Positions 54,601 through 63,804 of a DNA stretch of 64,000 nt are shown in pieces. The stretch is from the NCBI RefSeq assembly GCF_030682515.1, contig NZ_JAUXOD010000116.1, positions 42,276 through 106,275 of the forward strand. The letters are read 5' to 3'. The DNA comes from Hoeflea sp. (GTDB taxonomy: Bacteria; Pseudomonadota; Alphaproteobacteria; Rhizobiales; Rhizobiaceae). The translations under genes were made by a program, and so were the position numbers. Position 1 is the first letter of the stretch. Each line of letters starts with the position of its first letter. The notes under the pieces are model-generated. The model was given only the letters and a program-made list of their open reading frames with translations. It was not told where the DNA came from and did not search any database.

Positions 54601-55455
54601 ATGGATGGATTTTCGAGTTTCTTGACAGCCTGGAAGATTCCGGTCGGGCAATGGGGAAAGAACTTCTTCAATTTCCTGACCGACAATTTCGAATTCATCT
54701 TTGACGCCATCGCCGATTCCCTCAAGTTCCTGCTCGACAGCATGATTGGCGGCCTGCTGTGGCTTCCCCCGGTGGTCCTCGTGCTGGCGATTGCGCTGAT
54801 CGGCTGGCGCATCCAGAAATCCTGGAAACTGGCCATCGGCATCATCATCGGCCTGTCCTTCATCATCAACCAGGGCCTCTGGAAGGAAACCATCGAAACC
54901 CTTGTGCTGGTGATCTCGGCCGCCTTCATGTCCATGGCCATCGGCGTGCCGATCGGCATCTGGCTGGCGCACAGGCCCCGGTACTACACCTATGTGCAGC
55001 CGATCCTGGATCTGATGCAAACCATGCCGACCTTCGTCTATCTGATCCCGGTGCTGATCCTGTTCGGCCTGGGGCTCGCGCCGGGCCTGCTCGTCACCAT
55101 CATCTTCGCCGCCCCCGCACCGATCCGGCTGACCTATCTCGGCATCACCTCTGTGCCGCGGCCGATGGTCGAGGCGGGCATGGCCTTCGGCGCGTCAAAG
55201 CAGCAATTGCTGCGAAAGGTGGAACTGCCCGCAGCACTCCCCACCATCATGGCGGGTCTCACCCAATGCATCATGCTGTCGCTGTCGATGGTGGTCATCG
55301 CCGCCCTGATCGGCGCCAACGGACTCGGCAAGCCGGTCGTCCGGGCACTCAACACCGTCAACATTCCCCTCGGGCTTGAAGCGGGCATCGCCATCGTCAT
55401 TCTCGCCATCATCCTCGACCGCATCTGCCGCGTTCGCATCGGAGCCACGTCATGA
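54601..55455 (+). CDS. choW: Choline ABC transporter, permease
   Basis: A 284-residue inner-membrane protein with six or seven helices and the BPD transport motif EAGMAFGASKQQLLRKVELPAALPTIMAG. QPILDLMQTMPTFVYLIPVLILFGLG is characteristic of ProW/ChoW permeases. ATG 54601 has GGGGGAC upstream; the frame is open further upstream, but over the choX end. Its stop overlaps the ATPase start (ATGA). Confidence 0.93.
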   Translation: MDGFSSFLTAWKIPVGQWGKNFFNFLTDNFEFIFDAIADSLKFLLDSMIGGLLWLPPVVLVLAIALIGWRIQKSWKLAIGIIIGLSFIINQGLWKETIETLVLVISAAFMSMAIGVPIGIWLAHRPRYYTYVQPILDLMQTMPTFVYLIPVLILFGLGLAPGLLVTIIFAAPAPIRLTYLGITSVPRPMVEAGMAFGASKQQLLRKVELPAALPTIMAGLTQCIMLSLSMVVIAALIGANGLGKPVVRALNTVNIPLGLEAGIAIVILAIILDRICRVRIGATS

Positions 55456-56513
55456 GCCATGATGCCGATCGCGGCTCGGTCCGCATTCAGAACGTCTCGA
55501 TCATCTTCGGCGACAGCAGCGCCGAGAGCCTGGCACTGGCCGACGCCGGCAAATCCCGCACCGAGATCCAGGAAGCCACCGGCGACGTGCTCGGCGTGCA
55601 CAACTGCACCGTCGACGTCAACGAGGGCGAGATCCTTGTGCTGATGGGCCTGTCGGGGTCCGGCAAATCCACCCTACTGCGCGCGGTCAACCGCCTGAAC
55701 CCGATCAGCCGCGGCAGCCTCATCGTCAATTGCGGCAGCGACACCGTCGATGTCGCCTCCTGTGACGCCAGGCAGCTCAAGCAATTGCGCATGGACACCG
55801 TCTCGATGGTGTTCCAGCAGTTCGGCCTGCTGCCGTGGCGCACGGTCTCCGACAATGTCGGTTTCGGCCTGGAGATTTCCGGCGTCCCGAAACCCGAGCG
55901 CGACGCCCGCGTCAAGCAGCAGCTGGCGCTGGTCGGCCTGTCAGACTGGGCTGAGCGCATGGTGGCGGAACTGTCGGGCGGCATGCAGCAGCGAGTGGGC
56001 CTCGCGCGCGCGTTTGCCACCGGCGCGCCGATCCTGCTGATGGACGAACCCTTCTCGGCGCTCGATCCGCTGATCCGCACCCGGCTGCAGGACGAGTTGC
56101 TCGAACTGCAGTCGCGGCTGGGCAAGACCATCATCTTCGTCAGCCACGATCTCGACGAGGCCATGAAGCTTGGCAACCGCATCGCCATCATGGAGGGCGG
56201 GCGCATCATCCAGTGCGGCACGCCGCGCGACATCGTCAATTCGCCGGTCAACAAATATGTCGCCGATTTCGTCGCCAACATGAACCCGATCGCCATGCTG
56301 TCGGCGCGCGACGTGATGACACCGGGCAAGCCCGATGCGGTGCGCGGCCAATTGCCGCTGTCGGCCTCCGTCACCCCGGATACGCCGCTTGCCGAGGTCA
56401 TGGACGCGCTCTCCCGGCGAGATGGGACAATCGGCGTTATTGACAACGGCGTGGTCGCAGGTTCCATCACTGCCGAGGATATCGTGCGGGGACTGACTCG
56501 GCACCGCCGCTAG
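55452..56513 (+). CDS. choV: Choline ABC transporter, ATPase
   Basis: A 353-residue ATPase: Walker A GLSGSGKST near residue 65, Q-loop VFQQFGLLPW, LSGGMQQR, Walker B ILLMDEPFSALDP and H-loop SHDLDEAMK. A C-terminal ~70-residue CBS-like region (VMDALSRRDGTIGVIDNGVVAGSITAEDIV) matches osmolyte importers such as ProV and may sense ionic strength. It overlaps choW by 4 nt. Confidence 0.93.
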   Translation: MSHDADRGSVRIQNVSIIFGDSSAESLALADAGKSRTEIQEATGDVLGVHNCTVDVNEGEILVLMGLSGSGKSTLLRAVNRLNPISRGSLIVNCGSDTVDVASCDARQLKQLRMDTVSMVFQQFGLLPWRTVSDNVGFGLEISGVPKPERDARVKQQLALVGLSDWAERMVAELSGGMQQRVGLARAFATGAPILLMDEPFSALDPLIRTRLQDELLELQSRLGKTIIFVSHDLDEAMKLGNRIAIMEGGRIIQCGTPRDIVNSPVNKYVADFVANMNPIAMLSARDVMTPGKPDAVRGQLPLSASVTPDTPLAEVMDALSRRDGTIGVIDNGVVAGSITAEDIVRGLTRHRR

Positions 56514-56564
56514 ACCCGGCGATCGTTCAAGAATCACAAAAAGACAGTTCTGGGAGTAGGATCT

Positions 56565-57326
56565 ATGGAAGTTAAGGGCAAAGCCGCTATCGTCACCGGC
56601 GGAGGCTCCGGGCTGGGCGCGGCCACCGCGCGCGCGCTCGCAGACGCCGGCGCGAAGGTCTCGCTGCTCGACGTCAATCTGGCCCAGGCCGAAAAGGTGG
56701 CAGCCGAGATCGGCGGCTTGGCCATTGCCTGCGACGTCGCCGACGCGAGCGCCGCGGAAGCGGCCCTGGCGCAGGCTGCGGAAGCCTTTGGAGAAGCCAG
56801 GATCCTGATCAACTGCGCGGGCATTGCCCCGGCCGTGCGGGTCGTGGGCCGCGACGGTCCGCATGATCTGGACAGGTTCCGCAAGGTCATCGAGGTCAAT
56901 CTGATCGGCAGCTTCAACATGCTGCGGCTGTTCTCCGACCGGGCTTCCAGGCTCGAGCCGCTGGCCGACGGCGAACGCGGCGTGGTGATCTCGACCGCCT
57001 CGGTTGCCGCCTTCGACGGCCAGATCGGCCAGGCGGCCTATTCCGCCTCCAAGGGCGGCGTGCACGCCATGGCGCTGCCGATCGCCCGCGAGCTCGCCCG
57101 TTTCGGCATCCGCATCATGACCATCGCGCCCGGCATCTTCGCGACCCCGATGCTGCTCGGCATGCCGCAGGAGGTCCAGGACAGCCTCGGCGCCTCCGTG
57201 CCCTTCCCCTCGCGCCTCGGACAGCCCGAAGAATATGCGAGCCTGGCGATGCACATCATCGGCAATGTCATGCTCAACGGCGAGACCATCCGCCTGGACG
57301 GCGCAATCCGGATGGCGCCGAAATAA
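56565..57326 (+). CDS. SDR oxidoreductase (HSD17B10-like)
   Basis: A 253-residue short-chain dehydrogenase. Cofactor motif TGGGSGLGAATA, NAG equivalent INCAGIAP, catalytic Ser-Tyr-Lys in STASVAAFDGQIGQAAYSASKGG. The sequence style (DRASRLEPLADGERGVVISTASVAAFDGQIGQ) matches 3-hydroxyacyl/2-methyl-3-hydroxybutyryl-CoA dehydrogenases. ATG 56565 follows GGGAGTAGG. It lies 51 bp after choV and 4 bp before the HugZ-like gene. Confidence 0.85.
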   Translation: MEVKGKAAIVTGGGSGLGAATARALADAGAKVSLLDVNLAQAEKVAAEIGGLAIACDVADASAAEAALAQAAEAFGEARILINCAGIAPAVRVVGRDGPHDLDRFRKVIEVNLIGSFNMLRLFSDRASRLEPLADGERGVVISTASVAAFDGQIGQAAYSASKGGVHAMALPIARELARFGIRIMTIAPGIFATPMLLGMPQEVQDSLGASVPFPSRLGQPEEYASLAMHIIGNVMLNGETIRLDGAIRMAPK

Positions 57327-57330
57327 TGCC

Positions 57331-58086
57331 ATGAAGGAGCCGGTCAAGACCATTCGCGACACGGATGAGGACGCCCGCAGGCTCGCCCGCAAACTGATCC
57401 GCGGCGCCCGTTTCGGGGCGATCAGCGTGATCGAGCCGGGCACCGGCTTCCCCTTCGCGAGCCGCGTCCTGACCGGCACCGATGTCGACGGTGCGCCCAT
57501 CATCCTGGTCTCCGGCCTCTCGGTTCACACCGATGCGCTGCTGGCCGACCAGCGCGCCTCGCTGCTGTTCGGCGAACCGGGCAAGGGCGACCCGCTGGCC
57601 CATCCGCGAATCACCGTTCGCACCCGCGCCGAGCGCATCGCCCGCGATGATCCCGCCCACGACCGCCTGCGCGCGCGCTTCATCGCCCGCCATCCCAAGG
57701 CAACGCTCTATGCGGATTTTCCCGATTTCGCCTTCTTCCGCATGACGCCGCAGTCGGCGAGCCTCAATGGCGGCTTCGGCAAGGCCTATGTGCTGGAAGC
57801 CGCAGACCTCCTCATCGCTTCGCCCGCCATGGCCGATGTGGCCGGCCTCGAGCCCGGCGCCATCGCCCACATGAATGCGGACCACGCCGACGCGGTGGAC
57901 CTTTATGCCGGTGCCTACGGAAGATCCCGGAAAACCGGATGGCGGATATGTGGCATTGATTGTGCCGGCCTTGATCTTTGCAACGGGGACGAGTTGCTGC
58001 GCATCGAATTCGCCGTGCCGCTTGGTCAAGCCTCTGAATTGCGGTCGAAATTGGCGGATCTTTCGCGCTCGGCACGTGAAAAATAG
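57331..58086 (+). CDS. HugZ-like FMN-binding/DUF2470 protein
   Basis: A 251-residue protein. The N-terminal ~150 residues form a pyridoxamine-5'-phosphate-oxidase-like split barrel (RGARFGAISVIEPGTGFPFASRVLTGTDVDGAPIILVSGLSVHT), and the C-terminus is DUF2470 (GAIAHMNADHADAVDLYAG). This matches the HugZ/HutZ family of haem-degrading or haem-handling proteins; true activity is unproven. It starts 4 nt after the SDR stop, so it is coupled. Confidence 0.82.
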   Translation: MKEPVKTIRDTDEDARRLARKLIRGARFGAISVIEPGTGFPFASRVLTGTDVDGAPIILVSGLSVHTDALLADQRASLLFGEPGKGDPLAHPRITVRTRAERIARDDPAHDRLRARFIARHPKATLYADFPDFAFFRMTPQSASLNGGFGKAYVLEAADLLIASPAMADVAGLEPGAIAHMNADHADAVDLYAGAYGRSRKTGWRICGIDCAGLDLCNGDELLRIEFAVPLGQASELRSKLADLSRSAREK

Positions 58087-58200
58087 GACTGTACAGAAGC
58101 CTTTTTTTGGTCGAAAAACGACCCATGAATTTTTGATTAATTACAACAAAATCAATTAGGCCGTGTCGAGTCCGTCCGGCTGCCCCATGAGAGAACCCCG

Positions 58201-58497
58201 ATGATCGATTCGCACAGTCTGGAAGCGCATTCCGAGGAAGCAGCCGACCTTCTTGCCGCAATGGGAAATGAGAAACGGATGATGATCCTGTGCAATCTCG
58301 CCAGAGGGGAGATGCAGGTCGGCGTTCTCGCCGAAAGAGTGGACCTGAGCCAGTCGGCCCTGTCCCAGCACTTGGCCAAGCTCAGGACCCGCAACCTGGT
58401 CAAGACCCGCCGGGACGCCCAGGCGATCTACTATTCGATCAACTCCGAGCCCGTGCTGAAGATGCTGCGGACGCTCTCGGACATCTACTGCCGCTGA
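58201..58497 (+). CDS. ArsR-family regulator with SqrR/BigR-like cysteines
   Basis: A 98-residue winged-helix regulator (AMGNEKRMMILCNLARGEMQVGVLAERVDLSQSALSQHLAKLRTRNLVKTRRDAQAIYYS). Cys31 and Cys97 are its only cysteines, 66 residues apart, the same gap as Cys41-Cys107 of the persulfide sensor SqrR and Cys42-Cys108 of BigR. It lacks the metal Cys box (CxC) of classic ArsR. ATG 58201 has GAGAGAA upstream. It precedes copZ-copA by 137 bp. Confidence 0.85.
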   Translation: MIDSHSLEAHSEEAADLLAAMGNEKRMMILCNLARGEMQVGVLAERVDLSQSALSQHLAKLRTRNLVKTRRDAQAIYYSINSEPVLKMLRTLSDIYCR

Positions 58498-58634
58498 GCG
58501 ATACCGCAAACAGCGGTGTTTCAAGGCGCGGTCGCGACCTGGTCAGCCATCCGACAGGCCGCATGGCGCTGCGGGTGCGCCCTGCGTGCTTGACGATGCC
58601 CCCCGCTCCTCCCCATATGGGAAAGGAAAGGATC

Positions 58635-58853
58635 ATGTCCATGACCATTACACTCAAGATTGACGGCATGCATTGCGGCGGCTGCGTGCGCTCTGTCGAG
58701 AAGGCTGCCCAGGCGCTGGACGGCGTCTCGAACGTTCAGGTCAGCCTCGAAAACGCCGAGCTGACCGCCGATGTGGCCGGACCCGACCGGATCGCGGCAC
58801 TCAGGAGCGCCATCGAGGCGTGCGGATTCGATGTGACCGGAACCCCGGCGTGA
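58635..58853 (+). CDS. copZ: Copper chaperone (HMA domain)
   Basis: A 72-residue heavy-metal-associated domain: the metal-binding motif is DGMHCGGCVRSVEKA, with both Cys at residues 14 and 17, and the fold finishes ACGFDVTG. ATG 58635 has AAAGGAAAGG upstream. It carries Cu(I) to the ATPase encoded 10 nt later. Confidence 0.9.
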   Translation: MSMTITLKIDGMHCGGCVRSVEKAAQALDGVSNVQVSLENAELTADVAGPDRIAALRSAIEACGFDVTGTPA

Positions 58854-58863
58854 GGTCCGGCAG

Positions 58864-61104
58864 GTGACCGCCAAGCCCGCCCATGTGACGTTCGACATCT
58901 CCGGAATGACATGCGCGAGTTGTTCGGCGCGCATCGAGAAGGTGCTGTCCCGCCAGCCCGGCGTCTCCGAGGCGCGGGTCAACCTGGCGCTGGAACGCGC
59001 CGACATCGAGGGCGACAGCCTCGATCCCGCGACACTGGCCGACGTGATAGGGCGCGCGGGCTTCGGCGCGGTGCTCAGGCGCGACGATTTCGCCGCCCAT
59101 CGCGCCGCCGACGAGGCGCAAGCCGCCCAGCGCCGCGCCGACGAGCGCCAGACGCTCGTCCGGCTGGTCATTTCCGCGGTTCTGACGCTGCCGATCGTGA
59201 TCGGCATGCTGCCGATGATGACGGGGCTCGGCGATGCCTGGATTTCGCCGCTCTGGCAGGCGGTGCTCGCCACCGGCGTGATGGCCGTCTCGGGCAGCCG
59301 CTTCTGGCGCGAGGCCACCGGCGCCCTGCGCGGCGGATCGGCCAACATGGCGGTGCTGGTCAGCCTGGGCACCGGCGCCGCCTATTTCTGGTCGATCTGG
59401 GTCATGCTCAGGGGCTGGGCCGATCCGCATGCGGGCCATGGCGCGGGCATGGCATCGCATCTGCATTTCGAGGCCGCTGCCGTGGTGCTGACGCTGATCA
59501 TGCTCGGCAAATATCTCGAAACGCGCGCCAAGTCCGGTGCGGCCGGCGCGCTCCGTGCGCTCGGCCGCCTGCAGCCAGACACGGCTGAGCGCAAGGGCGC
59601 CGACGGCGCGGTGCGGACCGTCCCGGTCGAACAGCTGGTGGCGGGCGACACGATCCTGATCCGGCCCGGCGCCCGGGTGGCGGCCGACGGCGTGATCCTG
59701 ACCGGCCAGTCCTCGATCGACGAGGCGATGGTCACCGGCGAAAGCATGCCGGTGGCGCGCGGGCCGGGAGATCCGGTGATCACCGGCACCACCAACACCG
59801 ACGGCGTTCTCGAAGTCGAGGTCCGCGCCGTGGGCGCCGACACCAGGCTTGCCCGCATGACCCGCCTGGTCGAGGAAGCCCAGTCCGGCCATGCGCCGGT
59901 GCAGAAGCTGGTCGACCGGATTTCGGCAGTCTTCGTTCCCGTGATCCTGGTCATCGCACTCGCCACCCTCGTGGGCTGGATGCTGGCAGGCTCGGATTTC
60001 GAAACGGCCATGGTCGCCTCCGTCGCCGTGCTGGTGATCGCCTGCCCCTGCGCGCTTGGCCTTGCCACCCCGACCGCCCTTGTCGCCGGAACCGGCGCCG
60101 CGGCCAGGGCCGGCATTCTGATCAGGGACATCGAGACACTGGAACGCGCCACGGATATCCGGGCGATCGCCTTCGACAAGACCGGCACGCTGACGCTCGG
60201 CGCGCCGGAAGTCTCGGGCCTGTATCCGGCGGAGGGCGTGAGCGAGGCCGATCTGCTGCGGCTTGCCGCCGCGGTGGAGACGGCAAGCGAGCATCCGCTT
60301 GGCCGCGCCATCGTCTCCCGCGCCAGCCGCGACGGCGTGCCCGTTTCACCGGCCTCCGCGATCCGCGCGGTGCCCGGTCGAGGGCTTGAGGGCCTGCACA
60401 AAGGGGCGATGCTGCGCGTCGGGTCCGAGCGGTTCCTGATCGAAGCGGGCATAGACACCAGCCGCGCGGGCCATGCGATTGCACCCGAGGACTCGGGCAC
60501 GCTGGCCTGGGTTGCCGCGGGGGACCGCGTGATGGGCGTGATCGGTCTCGCCGACCAGATCCGGCCTCACGCGAGCCAGGCGCTTGCGGATCTCTCTGCC
60601 CGCGGCCTCGCCACGATCATGCTCACGGGCGACAATGAAGCTGCCGCCCGCGCCATCGCCAAGGCAGCCCATGTCACCGATGTCCGCGCCGGATTGCTGC
60701 CGGGCGAGAAGCTCGACGCCATCCGCGCCCTTGCCAGGAGCACCGGCGGCCATGTGGCCTTTGTCGGCGACGGACTGAACGATGCGCCGGCGCTGGCCGC
60801 CGCCAATCTCGGCATCGCCATGGCCGGCGGCGCGGACGCTGCCCGGGAAGCCGCCGCCATCACGCTGATGCGGCCGGATCTCCGCCTGGTTGCCGCCGCC
60901 CTCGATGTCGCGGCAAAGACAAGGCGCACGATCAGGCAGAACCTCGGCTGGGCCTTTGTCTACAATCTGATCGGCATTCCACTCGCAGCCTTCGGCCTGC
61001 TGCCGCCGGTCTTTGCCGGCGCGGCGATGGCGTTCTCGTCGGTGAGTGTTGTCACAAACTCCGCGCTGATGGCGCGCTGGAAGCCGAAACTTCCGCAGGA
61101 CTGA
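58864..61104 (+). CDS. copA: Copper-translocating P1B-type ATPase
   Basis: A 746-residue Cu(I)-exporting ATPase. N-terminal HMA domain with MTCASC, eight membrane helices, TGES (actuator), CPC in the sixth helix, DKTGT (phosphorylated Asp), SEHPLG, GDGLNDAPAL, and the last helices FVYNLIGIPLAAFG and MAFSSVSVVTNS (P1B-1 copper site). The start is GTG 58864, with GAGGTCC ahead. It overlaps nothing but is 10 nt from copZ. Confidence 0.95.
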   Translation: MTAKPAHVTFDISGMTCASCSARIEKVLSRQPGVSEARVNLALERADIEGDSLDPATLADVIGRAGFGAVLRRDDFAAHRAADEAQAAQRRADERQTLVRLVISAVLTLPIVIGMLPMMTGLGDAWISPLWQAVLATGVMAVSGSRFWREATGALRGGSANMAVLVSLGTGAAYFWSIWVMLRGWADPHAGHGAGMASHLHFEAAAVVLTLIMLGKYLETRAKSGAAGALRALGRLQPDTAERKGADGAVRTVPVEQLVAGDTILIRPGARVAADGVILTGQSSIDEAMVTGESMPVARGPGDPVITGTTNTDGVLEVEVRAVGADTRLARMTRLVEEAQSGHAPVQKLVDRISAVFVPVILVIALATLVGWMLAGSDFETAMVASVAVLVIACPCALGLATPTALVAGTGAAARAGILIRDIETLERATDIRAIAFDKTGTLTLGAPEVSGLYPAEGVSEADLLRLAAAVETASEHPLGRAIVSRASRDGVPVSPASAIRAVPGRGLEGLHKGAMLRVGSERFLIEAGIDTSRAGHAIAPEDSGTLAWVAAGDRVMGVIGLADQIRPHASQALADLSARGLATIMLTGDNEAAARAIAKAAHVTDVRAGLLPGEKLDAIRALARSTGGHVAFVGDGLNDAPALAAANLGIAMAGGADAAREAAAITLMRPDLRLVAAALDVAAKTRRTIRQNLGWAFVYNLIGIPLAAFGLLPPVFAGAAMAFSSVSVVTNSALMARWKPKLPQD

Positions 61105-61113
61105 GACGCAAAC

Positions 61114-61153
61114 GCAAACCGCCCGCGTCTTGCGACGCGGGCGGTTTGCAGTT
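61114..61153. terminator. Symmetrical terminator between copA and the chemoreceptor gene
   Basis: A perfect 16-bp stem, GCAAACCGCCCGCGTC (61114-61129) and GACGCGGGCGGTTTGC (61134-61149), with loop TTGC, then AGTTTCG. It stands between two convergent genes. The T tract is short in both directions. Confidence 0.8.
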
Positions 61154-61172
61154 TCGATTAGACTGACTGGGC

Positions 61173-63116
61173 TCAGAACTCTTCCCAGGTGTCCTGCGCG
61201 ACCGCTGCGGCGCTCTGGGTCCGCATCTGGGTCCGCGCGCGGGTTGCCGGATACGCCTGGTTCGCCGGTTGCGTCGGCTGCGCCATGGCCCGGGCCGTCG
61301 AATGCAGTGCGGCCGATTGCGACGAGGCCGATCCGTTGATCGTGAACTGCGAGATCAGGGTGCGCAGCTTGCCAGCTTCGGCAGCCAGTTCCGCGGATGC
61401 GGCATTGGACTCTTCCACCATCGCGGCATTCTGCTGGGTCGTCTGATCCAGCGAATTGACGGCCTGGTTGACTTCGGCAAGACCGGTGGACTGCTCCTTG
61501 GCCGAGATCGCGATCGCATCCATGTGCGTGTTGATCTCGGTGATGAACCCGCCGATCGTGCGCAGGGCCTCGCTGGCCTTGCGGACCAGATCCACGCCGC
61601 TCGACACTTCCGTCGAGGAGTTGTGGATCAGTTCCTTGATTTCCTTGGCGGCATTGGCCGAGCGTTGCGCCAGTTCGCGCACTTCCTGGGCCACGACCGC
61701 AAAGCCCCTGCCGGCTTCACCGGCGCGCGCCGCCTCGACGCCGGCATTCAGGGCCAGCAGGTTGGTCTGGAAGGCGATCTCGTCGATCACGCCGATGATG
61801 TTGGAGATCTGCTTCGAGCTCTCCTCGATGCGGCGCATCGCGTCTTCGGCCTGGCCGACAACCTGCGAGGACTGGTTGGCCGAGGAGTTGGCCTGCGAGG
61901 CCACGCCGCGCGCTTCGTCGGTGCGCTTGGTCGAGTTGGCCACATTGGCGGTGATTTCCTCGACGGCGGCGGCGGTTTCCTCGAGCGCCGCGGCCTGGCG
62001 CTCTGTGCGCTTGGACAGATCATCCGTGCCGTTGGCGATTTCGCGGGTACCGGTTTCCATGACCGAGACGCTGTCGGTGATCGAGGCCATGGTGGCGCCC
62101 AGCTGCATGACCGACTGGTTGAAGTCGTGGCGCAGGCCTTCGAAGTCCGGCGCGAAGGCCTCTTCGAGTTGGAACGACAGATCGCCCTCGGCCAGCCGCT
62201 TCAGGCCCGCGGCCAGGCCGGAGGTGGCGATCTTCAGGCGTGCTGCGGCATCGGCTTCGGCGCGTTCCTGGGCGGAAATGCGGTCGAGTTCCGCCTGCTT
62301 GCGGTTGTCCTCGGCTTCGGACTGCAGACGCTTGTTGGCGATTGCGGCCTCGCGGAAAATCTGCATGGAGTCGGCCATTCTGCCGATCTCGTCCTTGCCG
62401 CCCTTTTCGATGGTGACATCGAGCTCGCCCTTGGCCAGCCGTGCGGTGATGTCGGCAAGCCGGCTCAGCGGACGCGACACCAACTGGAAGTTCAGAAGGC
62501 CCATGAATGCGGCGGCCAGCGCCACAAGGATGGAGGCGCCCATGGCGATATATTCGACCGCGGCAAGCGCCGATTTCACTTCGGTCGACGCCGTCGCGGC
62601 CTGTTCCCGGACATCGGCGATGACCTCCAGGATCTTCGTATCGAACACCCCGAGAAGCCGGGCGCCGGCCCCTGAGAGTTCTAGCGCCCGCGCCAGTTCA
62701 ACTGTCATCGGGTCGCGCATCAGCAGGACCTGCCTGTCAACAACTGATGTGCGCCATTCGCCGATGGCCGCCGTAGCTTCTTTAAGGTGCTGCAAATCCT
62801 CGGCAGCGTGATCGGCATAGAGGACGTTCAGCGAAGCGTTTTGTGCATCGAATTCGGCGAGCGCGCTCTCGAAGGAAGTGACGAAATCCCGGTTGCCGGT
62901 CAGCAGGAAGTTCTTGAGCGAAAGATTGGCCTTGTTGATGTGATCGGAGAGGTTTGCCGTTTCGTTCAACAGCCGTCCCATGGTTCGGCTGTGATCGACC
63001 AGATTGTTGACCGTCACAGCCCGTGTGTAGATGAAGCCGGAGGCTGCGATTGCAATAAACGCCAGAACTGCGAAGGCGGCAAAACCCTTTGTACTGACCG
63101 ATAAGTTCTTGAGCAT
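61173..63116 (-). CDS. Methyl-accepting chemotaxis protein
   Basis: A 647-residue chemoreceptor: TM1 near residues 10-30, a ~150-residue periplasmic four-helix-type sensor region, TM2 near 190-215 ([20 protein letters not shown]), a HAMP domain ([24 protein letters not shown]), a second HAMP-like segment ([17 protein letters not shown]), then the signalling hairpin ([47 protein letters not shown]). It ends DTWEEF, a CheR-docking-like tether. Preceded 76 bp upstream by a small exported protein on the same strand. Confidence 0.93.
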   Translation of the reverse strand: MLKNLSVSTKGFAAFAVLAFIAIAASGFIYTRAVTVNNLVDHSRTMGRLLNETANLSDHINKANLSLKNFLLTGNRDFVTSFESALAEFDAQNASLNVLYADHAAEDLQHLKEATAAIGEWRTSVVDRQVLLMRDPMTVELARALELSGAGARLLGVFDTKILEVIADVREQAATASTEVKSALAAVEYIAMGASILVALAAAFMGLLNFQLVSRPLSRLADITARLAKGELDVTIEKGGKDEIGRMADSMQIFREAAIANKRLQSEAEDNRKQAELDRISAQERAEADAAARLKIATSGLAAGLKRLAEGDLSFQLEEAFAPDFEGLRHDFNQSVMQLGATMASITDSVSVMETGTREIANGTDDLSKRTERQAAALEETAAAVEEITANVANSTKRTDEARGVASQANSSANQSSQVVGQAEDAMRRIEESSKQISNIIGVIDEIAFQTNLLALNAGVEAARAGEAGRGFAVVAQEVRELAQRSANAAKEIKELIHNSSTEVSSGVDLVRKASEALRTIGGFITEINTHMDAIAISAKEQSTGLAEVNQAVNSLDQTTQQNAAMVEESNAASAELAAEAGKLRTLISQFTINGSASSQSAALHSTARAMAQPTQPANQAYPATRARTQMRTQSAAAVAQDTWEEF

Positions 63117-63192
63117 GATTTACGTCCTGTTGGGTCTCGGAAATCGCAGTTCAAACAGTTCGACTGCAACCGCGCGATTGGAATTCAATGGG

Positions 63193-63804
63193 TCATGCCC
63201 CGGGTGACGACCGGCGCTGCAGTTCCGTGAGATTGACTTCCATCGTCACGGCGCCGATCGATGTCGTGCCGTCAGCGTCGGTCACGGTGAAGTTCACTTG
63301 AGCGAGCCAGATCTTGGTCTCATCGTCCCATTCCGGTTCGTCGATAAACAGCGCGTCGTGGGACACATCGTAGGTCTTCTGGAACTTTGCCTCGTCGCCC
63401 TGCCAGAAATCGCTGGTGATCGAGCTCTGGCCGACATTGAGACCGTTCTGGTCCATCACGAAGATTTCGGCATAGAGGCCCAGCGACTTGCCCTGCAGGC
63501 GGGCGAGATAGACCGAGAGCGGATTGGACAGCGTCGCGGCGATCAGCGGCTTGTCGTCGCTTTTGCGCTCGGCAACCCACTGGGCGTCCAGGGCGTCGAT
63601 CGTCTCCTGACTCAGCTGCTGATACCGGTCATTCTGCGCCTTGATCGAAACGCGGACAATTTCGGTCTCGATCCACTGGCGCATGTCAGCCACCACCGCG
63701 GGTGTCACCAGGCTGTGAACATTCGGCTTCGGCGTTTCGGCGAGTGCCGGCGAGATTGCCGCCGACGCGGCGGCGATGACGAGAATGGTCTTCAGAATGT
63801 CCAT
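63193..63804 (-). CDS. Small exported Cache/PDC-like protein
   Basis: A 203-residue protein with a signal peptide (TILVIAAASAAISPALAETP) and no membrane helix afterwards. The middle reads LYAEIFVMDQNGLNVGQSSITSDFWQGDEAKFQKTYD, the pattern of a single Cache/PDC sensor domain normally attached to a receptor. ATG 63804 has AAAGGAGAC upstream. It is 76 bp upstream of the chemoreceptor gene on the same strand, so it may be a free periplasmic ligand-binding partner of it. Confidence 0.78.
   Translation of the reverse strand: MDILKTILVIAAASAAISPALAETPKPNVHSLVTPAVVADMRQWIETEIVRVSIKAQNDRYQQLSQETIDALDAQWVAERKSDDKPLIAATLSNPLSVYLARLQGKSLGLYAEIFVMDQNGLNVGQSSITSDFWQGDEAKFQKTYDVSHDALFIDEPEWDDETKIWLAQVNFTVTDADGTTSIGAVTMEVNLTELQRRSSPGA

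Noticed and set aside
58133..58155. TTGATT-N11-AATCAA repeat as a BigR or SqrR operator
   Set aside because: The repeat is short, in an AT-rich promoter, and does not match the operator pattern I know for SqrR, so I do not call it.
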